Shown here: piece by piece, positions 1-8,049 of the stretch
Numbering within the stretch: the first letter of the stretch is position 1
How the letters are laid out: every line of letters begins with the position of its first letter
NCBI GenBank assembly: GCA_964601165.1
Contig: CAZRMK010000001.1
Location: forward strand, 15,055 to 79,054
DNA from: Thiosulfativibrio sp964601165
GTDB taxonomy: Bacteria > Pseudomonadota > Gammaproteobacteria > Thiomicrospirales > Thiomicrospiraceae
Direction: 5' to 3'
Length of the DNA stretch: 64,000 nucleotides
Made by a program: the position numbers and the translations under genes
Notes under the pieces: generated by a model
The model's input: only the letters and a program-made list of their open reading frames with translations
What the model was told of the DNA's origin: nothing
Database searches by the model: none

Positions 1-1
1 A

Positions 2-193
2 GGATCGACTAATATTGATTTGTATGATATTGAAAGGGACGCGGAAAGTTTACTAAACAAGGAACTTCCTGTTATTGTGTTCTGCCAATCAGGACAAAGA
101 TCCCATCTGGGCAAGCAAACTTTATTATCTTTAGGTTTTAAAGAAGTTCACAACATGGGCAGTTATCTAGCTTGGTCTCATTGTCATGATTAG
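2..193 (+). CDS. Rhodanese-like domain protein, C-terminal part (5' end outside window)
   Basis: An open frame runs in from the left edge and stops at TAG 191-193, giving 63 residues. It contains CQSGQRS, the rhodanese active-site loop with the catalytic cysteine first, followed by a region ending GFKEVHNMGSYLAW, which is the usual end of a single rhodanese domain (the G-G-x-x-x-W motif is partly changed to M-G-S-Y-L-A-W). Such domains carry sulfane sulfur as a cysteine persulfide. The missing 5' part could hold another domain (for example ThiF/MoeB), so only the domain is named. It converges on the ygfA-like gene with a 5-base gap. Confidence 0.75.
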   Translation, partial: GSTNIDLYDIERDAESLLNKELPVIVFCQSGQRSHLGKQTLLSLGFKEVHNMGSYLAWSHCHD

Positions 194-198
194 TAAGT

Positions 199-792
199 TC
201 AAAATTTAATCAGTCTATTTTCAGTTATTAGCCCATCAAGTGGGACATCCCAAATTTCAGGTATGATTTTATCTACCTTTTGGCATTCGTGTGCCCAGCC
301 AATTAATTCAGGGTTATTAGTTGTAGGTGACAGTTTTTTAAAAGCAAAAGTTCGGTCGTAAAATCCTCCTCCCATTCCTGTTCGATTGCCAGATTCATCA
401 AAGCAAGTGAGAGGAGTTAAAACTAAATCTAATTTTTTGCCAGTTAAGTATTGTTGCTGTGATAATAGGTCTGGTTCTAGAATGCCAAACTGGTTAGGTT
501 TAAGGGGGGTTTTTTCGGTATACGGGGCAAATAACATGTTATATCGACCACGTAAAGTTTTCACTATGGGTAAGTACAGTTGATGACCTCTAGATCTAAG
601 TGGGGTTGTTAAAAGATCGGTTGAAAGTTCGCCATCTTGAGCAAGAAATAAAGCTATTTTTTTAGGACGTTGACAGTAGTGACTTCTTAAGAGTATTTGG
701 GTGGCAGAACGAGCGTGTTCAAATTGTTGCTGCTTAGATAGTTGTTGTCTGTTTTGACGACAAAGTTGGCGAAGCGATTGCACCGATTTCAT
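199..792 (-). CDS. ygfA: 5-formyltetrahydrofolate cyclo-ligase (YgfA/Fau)
   Basis: 197 residues, the normal size for the family. The enzyme converts 5-formyl-THF to 5,10-methenyl-THF using ATP in the cytoplasm. The family signature GMGGGFYDRTF lies near residues 139-149, and an N-terminal basic segment rich in Q/R matches the nucleotide-binding start of relatives. The gene lies downstream of zapA and the 6S RNA gene on the same strand, as in E. coli and many gammaproteobacteria, where 6S RNA and ygfA can be co-transcribed. A half copy of repeat family A lies just upstream (about 799-830), between the 6S gene and the start codon. Confidence 0.93.
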   Translation of the reverse strand: MKSVQSLRQLCRQNRQQLSKQQQFEHARSATQILLRSHYCQRPKKIALFLAQDGELSTDLLTTPLRSRGHQLYLPIVKTLRGRYNMLFAPYTEKTPLKPNQFGILEPDLLSQQQYLTGKKLDLVLTPLTCFDESGNRTGMGGGFYDRTFAFKKLSPTTNNPELIGWAHECQKVDKIIPEIWDVPLDGLITENRLIKF

Positions 793-798
793 GTTTCA

Positions 799-830
799 CC
801 TAGATCCTGCAAGTAATTGTGCGTATATAG
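799..830. repeat. Half copy of MITE family A (single terminal inverted repeat)
   Basis: CCTAGATCCTGCAAGT continues into AATTGTGCGTATATAG, matching the first about 32 bases of the full 161-bp family A elements (compare 16824 and 60590). No second end is visible nearby, so this is a solo end or truncated copy. It lies directly upstream of the ygfA start, inside the presumed 6S-ygfA transcript. Confidence 0.65.
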
Positions 831-864
831 GTTTTAAAATCTGACTAAAGTTCTGTTATAAAAT

Positions 865-1031
865 TAGAGGGCATACGAGCCGAGCATTAACGCCCTGAAC
901 CGTTAAGTTCAGGTGGCAGCCTTTGCAAGAAACTTAGGTTTCTCGGACATAAGCGAGAATCACACCGTAAAAAGCTTTTGGCCCCAAAGTCATAGTTATC
1001 GGAAGGGGGTTTATACCCAGTCCGTATGCTG
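865..1031 (-). ncRNA. ssrS: 6S RNA
   Basis: The minus strand between zapA and ygfA reads CUCAGCAUACGGACUGGG at its 5' end and closes with GGCUCGUAUGCCCUCU, so GCAUACG (plus 1023-1029) pairs with CGUAUGC (plus 871-877) as the terminal stem. Near the 3' side it carries CCACCUGAACUUAACGGUUCAGGGCG, closely like the CACCUUGAACCAAGGGUUCAAGGG arm of E. coli 6S RNA. Both sequence and location (zapA-ssrS-ygfA) agree. 6S RNA mimics an open promoter and binds the sigma70 holoenzyme in stationary phase. A TATAAT -10 box lies at 1038-1043 on the minus strand, placing the start near 1030-1031. The 3' end is estimated from pairing. Confidence 0.9.
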
Positions 1032-1037
1032 AGTTTC

Positions 1038-1043
1038 ATTATA
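1038..1043 (-). promoter_or_regulatory. -10 box for 6S RNA
   Basis: The minus strand reads TATAAT here, seven bases before the predicted 6S RNA 5' end. No convincing -35 hexamer is seen at the right spacing; that area is the end of the zapA coding sequence. A transcript reading through from zapA could also be processed. Confidence 0.5.
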
Positions 1044-1054
1044 ACACTAGATTC

Positions 1055-1339
1055 TTAGTGCGTGGTTTTTTTATCTAATAAGCTGTCTTGGTTAACTTGT
1101 AGCATAATATCTTCTAGTTGTTCATCTAGCCTTAATGTGTATTGCGAGGTTTCTTTTTTAAGTTGCAAATATTCAAAGCAGAGATTAAGAGTTACCATTA
1201 AAATTTTTTTTTCGCCTTTTAAATTAGGAACTTGATCTAGTCTATCTTCTAGAAGGGTAGCGGCTTCAATGAGCTGTGCTTTATCTTTGTCTTCGCAAGG
1301 AACTTGAAATTGGTGATTCATCAAGGTTAGTTTTAGCAT
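1055..1339 (-). CDS. zapA: Cell division protein ZapA
   Basis: About 94 residues, typical for ZapA, which bundles FtsZ filaments at the division ring. The sequence has the family layout: a short N-terminal beta region with a conserved charged stretch (CEDKDKAQLIEAATLLEDRL), a MVTLNLCFEYLQL segment like the MTALNIAHELL helix, then a C-terminal coiled coil. Two in-frame ATGs exist. GAGGA abuts the one at 1345, while the one at 1339 has a proper 6-base spacing, so 1339 is preferred. Its position upstream of 6S RNA and ygfA and divergent from ygfB is conserved in gammaproteobacteria. Confidence 0.9.
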   Translation of the reverse strand: MLKLTLMNHQFQVPCEDKDKAQLIEAATLLEDRLDQVPNLKGEKKILMVTLNLCFEYLQLKKETSQYTLRLDEQLEDIMLQVNQDSLLDKKTTH

Positions 1340-1452
1340 AATCATTCCTCGGTGGTTTGTTTCTGGGATTGAATAAAGGGAGGCAGATCTGCTTCCACAA
1401 AGACCTCATTGTGATATTATTGATTAATAAAAAGAAATAAACAAGGATAAAT

Positions 1453-2025
1453 ATGATGGACTTTGATTATATTAATGAAATCATCACTCCGTTTCCAGAA
1501 CTGGAGTCGCCCGCTTTTATTCATGGCATGTTGGCTGGTTTAATGTGTGCAGGAGAGAATATTCAAGAAGCTTCTTGGATAAAAAAATTAATTGCGGAAG
1601 CTCAAATTAAGTCTGTTAAAGAATCTTTTTTAAAGGGCTTACATGAGATGTTTTTAGAAACAGATGCTGGATTAAATGGTTCTGGCTTTGAATTTGAAAT
1701 GTGTTTGCCAGATGATAGTGAAAAACTATCGTTTAGGGCGACTATGTTAGGGCACTGGGCAGAAGGATTTTTGTATGGTGTGGGTTTGACGGGAGAGCAG
1801 ACTGAAAAATTAGAGAGAGAAGTGTTGGAGTTTTTTAACGATATGGGAGATATCTCTGGTATTGTAATTGACGATTTAACTGAATCTAAAGAAAATGATG
1901 AAGTTGATTTTGTGGAGGTTGTTGAATTTGTTCGTATGGGGGTGTTAATGGTTAATGAATCATTAAACCCAACTAAAGCAGCCCCTTTGATGGATGCGAA
2001 GTGCCCGACGGATACTTTGCAATAA
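1453..2025 (+). CDS. ygfB: YgfB/YecA family (UPF0149) protein
   Basis: 190 residues matching the UPF0149 family: an early E-L-E-S-P-A-F-I-H-G-M-L-A-G segment, then W..GFL.GVG in the middle and an EVVEFVRMGVL motif near the C-terminus, equivalent to EEIIEYVRVAAL in E. coli YgfB. The family is all-helical and its biochemical role is poorly defined. The gene heads the conserved ygfB-pepP-ubiH-ubiI cluster and its TAA stop overlaps the pepP ATG by one base (TAATG), implying translational coupling. Confidence 0.9.
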   Translation: MMDFDYINEIITPFPELESPAFIHGMLAGLMCAGENIQEASWIKKLIAEAQIKSVKESFLKGLHEMFLETDAGLNGSGFEFEMCLPDDSEKLSFRATMLGHWAEGFLYGVGLTGEQTEKLEREVLEFFNDMGDISGIVIDDLTESKENDEVDFVEVVEFVRMGVLMVNESLNPTKAAPLMDAKCPTDTLQ

Positions 2026-3341
2026 TGCCTAATCTTTTAAATGAATTTGTGGTAAGAAGAAGAAAACTACTACCACAATTACCTAATAACTCTGTGGTGT
2101 TGGTTGCTTCTGGAGAAGAAAAAATTCGCAATAGAGATGTGGAATATTCTTTTCGAGTAAACAGCGATTTTCATTATCTAACAGGATTTGAAGAACCAGA
2201 TTGTATTTTAATTTTGCAAAAAAAATCAGAGTTAGAAAGTTCTTATTTATTCTTGCGAGAAAAAGATTCTAAACAAGAAGTTTGGCAAGGTAGGCGTTTA
2301 GGAGTTGAAAAGGCAGTTCAAGCTTTAACTTTAGATGGTGCTTGGTCGATTGCAACATTAGAGTTGGAAGGTTTAAAACTTTTAGAAAATATAGATAATG
2401 TTTATTTTAGTTTTTCTGAACTAGAATTTTGGAATATAAAATTATCTAATTGGATTAAAAATTTAAAATTTAAGGTTCGTAAGGGTATTTCAGCACCTTC
2501 CTCATTAAACGATTTAGATAGTGTGCTACACGAAATGCGTTTAATTAAAACCGCAGAAGAAATTAAGCTGTTACGCCAAGCCGCACAAATATCCGTTAAG
2601 GGGCATTTGGCTGCGATGAAAATTACCAGACCTGGTAGTTTTGAATATCAAATTCAGGCAGAATTAGAACATTGTTTTAAAATGAATGCTTCTGTTCGTG
2701 TCGCTTTTAATTCTATTGTTGCATCCGGAGATAATGCCTGCATTTTACACTACACAGAAAATAACTCTCAACTAGAAGATGGGCAGTTATTATTAGTTGA
2801 TGCTGGAGCAGAATACCAAGGATATGCTGGAGACATTACCACTACTTTTCCTGTTTCTGGTAAGTTTAGTACTGCACAAGCGAGTTTATATTCATTGGTT
2901 TTAAAAGCACAGCATGCGGCTTTTGCAGCGGTGAAGCCAGGTAATAACTATGATGCCATGCACCTAGAGAGCAGTAGAGTGATTACTCAAGGTTTAATTG
3001 AATTAGGGATTTTATCAGGCAACTTTGAAAGTTTGTTGGAAGAAGGGGCTTATAAAGCTTTTTTTATACATGGAACGGGACATTGGTTGGGCAGGGATGT
3101 GCATGATGTCGGGTGTTATAAAATTGAGGGTCAATGGCGAGCTTTAAAAGAGGGCATGGTACTGACAGTAGAGCCTGGAATTTATATTGCTCCAGATAAC
3201 CTAGCGGTTGATAAAAAATGGCGAGGTATTGGTATTAGAATTGAGGATGATTTACTGGTAACGGCAACAGGCCATGAAGTATTAACCCAAGGCTTGCCTA
3301 GAAGCGTAGTGGAGATTGAAAAGTGGATGAGCAGTCGTTAA
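2025..3341 (+). CDS. pepP: Xaa-Pro aminopeptidase (aminopeptidase P)
   Basis: About 438 residues from the ATG at 2025, close to E. coli PepP (441). It removes the N-terminal residue ahead of proline, using a two-Mn pita-bread fold. Metal-binding segments are clear: VDAGAEYQGYAGDITTTFP (two Asp), HGTGHWLGRDVHD (His), VEPGIYI (Glu) and GIGIRIEDD (Glu). The N-terminal non-catalytic domain starts PNLLNEFVVRRRKLL, like the AMP_N domain. An upstream in-frame GTG at 2001 would overlap ygfB by 25 bases; the TAATG overlap at 2025 fits the operon better. Confidence 0.95.
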   Translation: MPNLLNEFVVRRRKLLPQLPNNSVVLVASGEEKIRNRDVEYSFRVNSDFHYLTGFEEPDCILILQKKSELESSYLFLREKDSKQEVWQGRRLGVEKAVQALTLDGAWSIATLELEGLKLLENIDNVYFSFSELEFWNIKLSNWIKNLKFKVRKGISAPSSLNDLDSVLHEMRLIKTAEEIKLLRQAAQISVKGHLAAMKITRPGSFEYQIQAELEHCFKMNASVRVAFNSIVASGDNACILHYTENNSQLEDGQLLLVDAGAEYQGYAGDITTTFPVSGKFSTAQASLYSLVLKAQHAAFAAVKPGNNYDAMHLESSRVITQGLIELGILSGNFESLLEEGAYKAFFIHGTGHWLGRDVHDVGCYKIEGQWRALKEGMVLTVEPGIYIAPDNLAVDKKWRGIGIRIEDDLLVTATGHEVLTQGLPRSVVEIEKWMSSR

Positions 3342-3413
3342 TTTTGCCTCTTTTAAAAAAAGATTTTAAACCCGAATCCCCACTTAGAAATTGGGTTAAA
3401 GGAACTCTATAAA

Positions 3414-4613
3414 ATGAATAGCAAAGTGTTTATTTCTGGCGGTGGTCCAGTAGGTCTAATATTGGCAATAGGCTTGTCTCAGTTAGGGGCTGAGGTTATT
3501 CTGGCAGAAAAAAACTTGCCTGATGAAATGAACTTGGTTAACTCCAATAAATCTCCTGATAGTTCTTTTGATGGTCGAGTGATAGCACTTACTTATGGTT
3601 CTAAATTGATATTAGAAAAGCTTGGAGTTTGGGAGCAAATCTATCCTTTCACGACTAAAATAAAATCAGTTCATGTGTCGCAAAAAGGTTTTTTAGGCAT
3701 TACTCATCTTCACGCTAAAGAGGTAGATTTGCCTGCATTAGGCTATAGTATTACCGCTAGTGATTTAGGGAAAGTATTATGGCAAAGGGTTCAATCTTAT
3801 CAACAAATTCAAGTTTTATGTCCAGCTAATTTAGAGTCTTTAGAAATGACAGATAATCAAGCTAATTTATCGGTTTCCGTAGAGGGGCAATTACAAAAGT
3901 TTACTGTTGATTTAGTGGTTGGAGCGGATGGAACGCAATCGACAGTTCGTCAGTTATTAGATCTAGAAATGACAGTAAAAGATTACCATGCTGTTGGGGT
4001 TATTGCCAAAATAGAAACCGAGTTATCACCTAACAACTGGGCATACGAACGCTTTACTAAAGAAGGAGCGGTAGCACTATTGCCGATGGGAGGTAATTTT
4101 AGTAAAGCCGTGTTGGTTTGCCCTAAAGAACAGGTAGAGCATGTTAAAACTTTAGGAGACGAAGCTTTTATGCAGTTGTTTGCTAGTAAAATGGGCGAAA
4201 GATTAGGACGATTTACTCAAGTATCAGAGCGGGTTTTTTATCCGCTTCAAGAAACCTACGTGCCACAAATGACTAAAGGGCGTGCGGTGTTAATGGGAAA
4301 TGCCTCTCATACCCAACACCCTGTTGCCGCACAAGGATTAAATTTAGGTATTGTAGATATTCAAGCATTTTTAGATTTGAGTGAGTCCTTATTGGTGCAG
4401 AATTTAGGAGATACAGAGTTTTTACAAACCTATGCCAAACAACGCCATCAACATCACCAACAAATTATGGGTTTAACCGATAGTTTAATCGAAATTTTTC
4501 AAGCAAAATCACCGGTAATTGGTCATGCTAGAGGAATAGGATTAATGGCTATGCAAACTTTTTCACCGTTACGAAAACGCTTCGCTAAAATATCAATGGG
4601 AGTGTCCTTGTGA
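3414..4613 (+). CDS. ubiH: 2-octaprenyl-6-methoxyphenol hydroxylase (UbiH)
   Basis: 399 residues, a class A flavoprotein monooxygenase of ubiquinone synthesis. The FAD-binding GGGPVG lies at the N-terminus, the DG motif (VVGADGTQSTVRQLL) in the middle, and the third motif reads MGNASHTQHPVAAQGLNLGIVD in place of the usual GDAAH. That N-A-S-H form is common in UbiH. It is third in the ygfB-pepP-ubiH-ubiI cluster, and its stop overlaps the next gene (GTGA), so the two hydroxylases are probably translated together and may join the Ubi metabolon. Confidence 0.92.
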   Translation: MNSKVFISGGGPVGLILAIGLSQLGAEVILAEKNLPDEMNLVNSNKSPDSSFDGRVIALTYGSKLILEKLGVWEQIYPFTTKIKSVHVSQKGFLGITHLHAKEVDLPALGYSITASDLGKVLWQRVQSYQQIQVLCPANLESLEMTDNQANLSVSVEGQLQKFTVDLVVGADGTQSTVRQLLDLEMTVKDYHAVGVIAKIETELSPNNWAYERFTKEGAVALLPMGGNFSKAVLVCPKEQVEHVKTLGDEAFMQLFASKMGERLGRFTQVSERVFYPLQETYVPQMTKGRAVLMGNASHTQHPVAAQGLNLGIVDIQAFLDLSESLLVQNLGDTEFLQTYAKQRHQHHQQIMGLTDSLIEIFQAKSPVIGHARGIGLMAMQTFSPLRKRFAKISMGVSL

Positions 4614-5911
4614 GTTTTATTGAACAACCTTTGCTTGCCGAAAACATTGAAACCTTAACTCAAACTCACTGGGATGTAATTGTTGTCGGTGGTGGAATGG
4701 TAGGAGCAACGGTAGCATTAGGTTTAGGGCAACAAAATTTTAAGGTACTGTTGCTAGAAAACCAAAAACCTAGCTTGAATTGGGGTGAAGCTATGCCCTA
4801 TCAAACTCGGGTGAGTGCCTTAACGAGAGCCTCTGAAAATATTTTAAAAAATTTAGGAGCATGGCAGGGTATTGAAAACAGAAGGCTTCACCCCTTTAAA
4901 GCGATGCATGTATGGGACGATTTTTCAGGAGCAGAAATTCATTTTTCAGCTAAAGAAATGTTAGAACCTAACCTAGGTTACGTTATTGAAAATCAAGTGG
5001 TTCAAGAATCTCTGTGGAATGAAATTAAAATACAGTCTAATATTACCAGTGTTTTTGGCTTAGAAGTGAATGATTTATCCCTAGAAAAAAACCAAGCAAC
5101 TATATTTATAGCAACAGTTGGCAAAATTAATACCCAATTAGTTATTGCCGCAGATGGGGCAAATTCAAATATGAGGCAACTTGCTGAAATTGAACTGATA
5201 ACCCATGACTATCAGCAGTGTGCGATTGTCGGTTGTGTTAAAACAGAAAAATCTCACCAAGATACTTGTTGGCAAAGATATACCCATGATGGACCTTTTG
5301 CTTACTTAGCGATGGAAGATAATATGAGTTCAATCGCTTGGTATTTACCGCCAGAAAAAATGTCATGGGCGTTAGGTTTAGATGATGAGGGATTTGCTAA
5401 AGCAGTTACCGAAGCCTCTGGAGAAAAGTTAGGTGAAGTTATTATGGTGGGTAAAAGAGCAGGTTTTCCGCTTATCCGCCGACATGCAAGCAGTTATGTT
5501 AAGCCCCATTTTGTATTGGTTGGAGATGCGGCACACACGGTTCATCCACAAGCAGGGCAGGGAGTGAATTTAGGTTTGCTTGATGCCGCCGCCTTAATAG
5601 AAACTTTAACTGACGCTAGACAAAAAGCGCAACAAACCTCACAGGAATGTTCGCGACAAAAGAAACCTAAAGACTGGGCAAGGCATTCTGTATTGCGACG
5701 CTACGAACGCTGGCGACGAGGTGACAATGCTATTGTACAACGCTCAATGGAAGGGTTTGATTGGATGTTTAAACACCAAAGAGTTAAAACAGAATTTAGA
5801 AAAGTGTTTTTGCCTCTCGCCAATCAATTAAAGCCTGTTAAAAACTGGTTGATGGGTCAAGTGCTAAATGGTCGAGAAGCTCTTCCGAGTTTAGCCAAAA
5901 AACGGCTGTAA
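4610..5911 (+). CDS. ubiI: UbiI/VisC-type ubiquinone biosynthesis hydroxylase
   Basis: 433 residues, paralogous to UbiH. It has VIVVGGGMVGATVALG for FAD binding near residues 24-39, AADGANSNMRQLA in the middle and GDAAHTVHPQAGQGVNLGLLD near the C-terminal third. UbiI performs the C5 hydroxylation of the ubiquinone ring. The GTG start lies inside the ubiH stop (4-base overlap). UbiF/UbiM-type relatives share all motifs, so the exact ring position is inferred from synteny with E. coli visC. Confidence 0.87.
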   Translation: MSFIEQPLLAENIETLTQTHWDVIVVGGGMVGATVALGLGQQNFKVLLLENQKPSLNWGEAMPYQTRVSALTRASENILKNLGAWQGIENRRLHPFKAMHVWDDFSGAEIHFSAKEMLEPNLGYVIENQVVQESLWNEIKIQSNITSVFGLEVNDLSLEKNQATIFIATVGKINTQLVIAADGANSNMRQLAEIELITHDYQQCAIVGCVKTEKSHQDTCWQRYTHDGPFAYLAMEDNMSSIAWYLPPEKMSWALGLDDEGFAKAVTEASGEKLGEVIMVGKRAGFPLIRRHASSYVKPHFVLVGDAAHTVHPQAGQGVNLGLLDAAALIETLTDARQKAQQTSQECSRQKKPKDWARHSVLRRYERWRRGDNAIVQRSMEGFDWMFKHQRVKTEFRKVFLPLANQLKPVKNWLMGQVLNGREALPSLAKKRL

Positions 5912-5929
5912 CCTAAATTAGGGACAAGC

Positions 5930-6772
5930 ATGAATAAAGATTTTAAATCCTATATTGGGCTGTCAGGAGTTGATAAAACAGAAAATAAGAAAGCAGTTAG
6001 TTTCGGAAAACTATTTTCTTATTTGGTTTTAATGGTTCTGATAGTGGTAGTGGTGCAATTAGTATCTGCTATTGTCGATGGTAAACCTTTCCACGATATA
6101 CGAATTGCGATTATAGTTTGGCTAGTTTTTAGCACCGAGTTCATGGTTAGTTTATATTTAGTTCATAATAAAAAGCGTTATATAAAATATAACTGGATGA
6201 ACTTATTAATCATTGTATTGACCATTCCTTGGATTCCTTGGGGAGGAAACTGGGCAGCTATATTTAGAAGTCTAAGATTATTGTTATTTATTAGAGTTTT
6301 TATAACAGTATTTAAAGACATGTTTTTAATGCTAAAAAATCATGGTCTAGGATTTATACTGATTGGAGCATTATTCTTTATTATTATTTCTGGAGCTATT
6401 TTTTCTGCAATTGAAGACATACCTTTTACCACAGGATTATGGTATTCATTAGTGACACTTACCACTGTAGGCTATGGAGATGTGACGCCTGTTACCGATG
6501 TAGGAAAAATCTTTGGTGCCTTTTTAATTGTTTTTGGAGTCATTCTTTTTTCATTAATCATCGCAAACATATCTTCTTTTCTGGTCGAATCGGAACAGAA
6601 AAAAATGGAATGCCATTTTGTGGAAATGGAAAGAGTAATTGAAAATCGTATTCAAGAAGCCAGTGAACAAAATGAAGAGAAAATAGAAAAGTTAATGCTT
6701 CAAATGGATAAACGTTTAGCTAATATTGAACAAAAGATGACGCAACTTCATTCTGATGTTATTAAAAAATAG
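5930..6772 (+). CDS. Voltage-gated-type potassium channel
   Basis: 280 residues. Several hydrophobic helices precede a pore helix and the K+ selectivity filter LTTVGYGD at about residues 177-184. The segment before the pore includes IFRSLRLLLFIRVFI, with regularly spaced arginines like a short S4 voltage sensor. After the last helix a charged stretch (about residues 225-280, many E, K, Q) looks like a coiled coil that could hold the tetramer together. It lies 18 bases after ubiI on the same strand, so it may be co-transcribed although it is not a usual member of the ubi cluster. The ion is inferred from the filter. Confidence 0.85.
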   Translation: MNKDFKSYIGLSGVDKTENKKAVSFGKLFSYLVLMVLIVVVVQLVSAIVDGKPFHDIRIAIIVWLVFSTEFMVSLYLVHNKKRYIKYNWMNLLIIVLTIPWIPWGGNWAAIFRSLRLLLFIRVFITVFKDMFLMLKNHGLGFILIGALFFIIISGAIFSAIEDIPFTTGLWYSLVTLTTVGYGDVTPVTDVGKIFGAFLIVFGVILFSLIIANISSFLVESEQKKMECHFVEMERVIENRIQEASEQNEEKIEKLMLQMDKRLANIEQKMTQLHSDVIKK

Positions 6773-7096
6773 TTAAAAGAAATACTCTGTTAAATCAGAG
6801 GGAGCCGACTAGTTCTTTTACTTCTTTCCTCGTAAAACTAATATCTTGCATATTATGGACGTGGTTTGATGTGGGAAAATAAATATTACTTACTTTGGAT
6901 TAAGAAGAGGCTGGAAATACTTTGACTTTGTAGTCATAAAGCTTTATATTTCGGATGTTGTTATTTTTAATAAGGCTCAGTTTCTAGATAGAAATTTGGG
7001 GAAAAGTGGGCTTAAATTTAAATAAAGGACACCTCTAAAAAATTTAAGTGCGTTTTTATTGTGCTTAGGTTTTAGAGGAGTCTATAAGGTAACCTA
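6773..7096. other. Intergenic region with a palindrome next to the LysR gene
   Basis: 324 bases without a convincing gene. Just after the channel gene CTCTG-TTAAAT-CAGAG could form a weak hairpin. At 7027-7040 and 7070-7082 a longer inverted repeat (GGACACCTCTAAAA against TTTTAGAGGAGTC) encloses 29 bases and ends immediately before the ribosome-binding AAGG of the LysR gene. It may be an autoregulatory operator, an mRNA hairpin or a small decayed mobile element. The rest is AT-rich with nothing recognised. Confidence 0.45.
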
Positions 7097-8038
7097 ATGG
7101 CAGATAGAAGACTACAAGTATTCCATACTGTCGCTCGAGTAATGAGTTTTACTAAAGCGGCAGAAACACTTCATATGACCCAACCAGCGGTTACTTTCCA
7201 AGTAAAACAGCTAGAAGAATTTTTTAACACTAGATTGTTTGACCGTACTCATAATAAAATTACTCTTACAGAGGCAGGAAGGGTCGTTTACGGCTATTCT
7301 GAAAGGATTTTAGACAGCTACGACAAAATGAATGACGAAATTCGAGAATTAACGGGTGAAGTTACGGGTAGCCTAATTATTGGTGCAAGTACCACTATTG
7401 CAGAATACTTATTACCGAGTTTATTAGGAGCCTTTAAAAAACAATTTGAAAATGTCAGTATTCGCCTTCAGGTGGGTAATACCGATGCTATTGTTGCAAT
7501 GGTTGAAAATAACATGATTGATTTAGGAGTTGTTGAAGCTCCTGTTTATAATAAAAACCTAGAAGTTGAAGTTTGTCGCCTAGACGAGATGCAATTAATT
7601 TGCCCACCGAACCACCCTTTGGCAAATAGAGATAAAATTTCGATTGAACAAATTCGTAAGTATGGCTATATTTCTCGAGAAGAGGGTTCAGGATCGAGAT
7701 CGGTGATTGACAGCTATATTCGTGAGCAGGGGTTTAGCTACAGTGACCTAAATGTGGTTATGGAGCTAGGTAGTCCAGAAGCCGTTAAAATGTCGGTTGA
7801 ATGTGAAGTAGGCTTGGCAGTTGTTTCAAGATCAACCTTATCTAAAGAGCTACAACTAGGAACTTTAAAAGCTATTCCGTTAGATCCACCTTTATATCGC
7901 CCTTTTTCTCACGTTAGACAAAAGCACAAGTTCCGTCATAGAGCAGTAGGAGAGCTTCTTGAGTTTGCAGTAGAATACTGTAGAAAAAGAGCAATCAAAC
8001 AAGGATTTAAAGTTTCAACAGAAGAAGAAAAGAGCTAG
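7097..8038 (+). CDS. LysR-family transcriptional regulator
   Basis: 313 residues. The N-terminal winged helix-turn-helix is classical (LQVFHTVARVMSFTKAAETL...TQPAVTFQVKQLEEFFNTRLFDR, residues 6-50), followed by the linker helix and a substrate-binding domain with GSLIIGASTTIAEYLLP and a C-terminal GSPEAVKMSVECEVGLAVVS. That effector domain resembles the CbbR/CysL-like branch of LTTRs, which often control carbon fixation or sulfur genes. No target gene is adjacent (the next gene is convergent), so its regulon cannot be read from context. An inverted repeat lies immediately upstream. Confidence 0.88.
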   Translation: MADRRLQVFHTVARVMSFTKAAETLHMTQPAVTFQVKQLEEFFNTRLFDRTHNKITLTEAGRVVYGYSERILDSYDKMNDEIRELTGEVTGSLIIGASTTIAEYLLPSLLGAFKKQFENVSIRLQVGNTDAIVAMVENNMIDLGVVEAPVYNKNLEVEVCRLDEMQLICPPNHPLANRDKISIEQIRKYGYISREEGSGSRSVIDSYIREQGFSYSDLNVVMELGSPEAVKMSVECEVGLAVVSRSTLSKELQLGTLKAIPLDPPLYRPFSHVRQKHKFRHRAVGELLEFAVEYCRKRAIKQGFKVSTEEEKS

Positions 8039-8049
8039 TTTCGCTTTCC

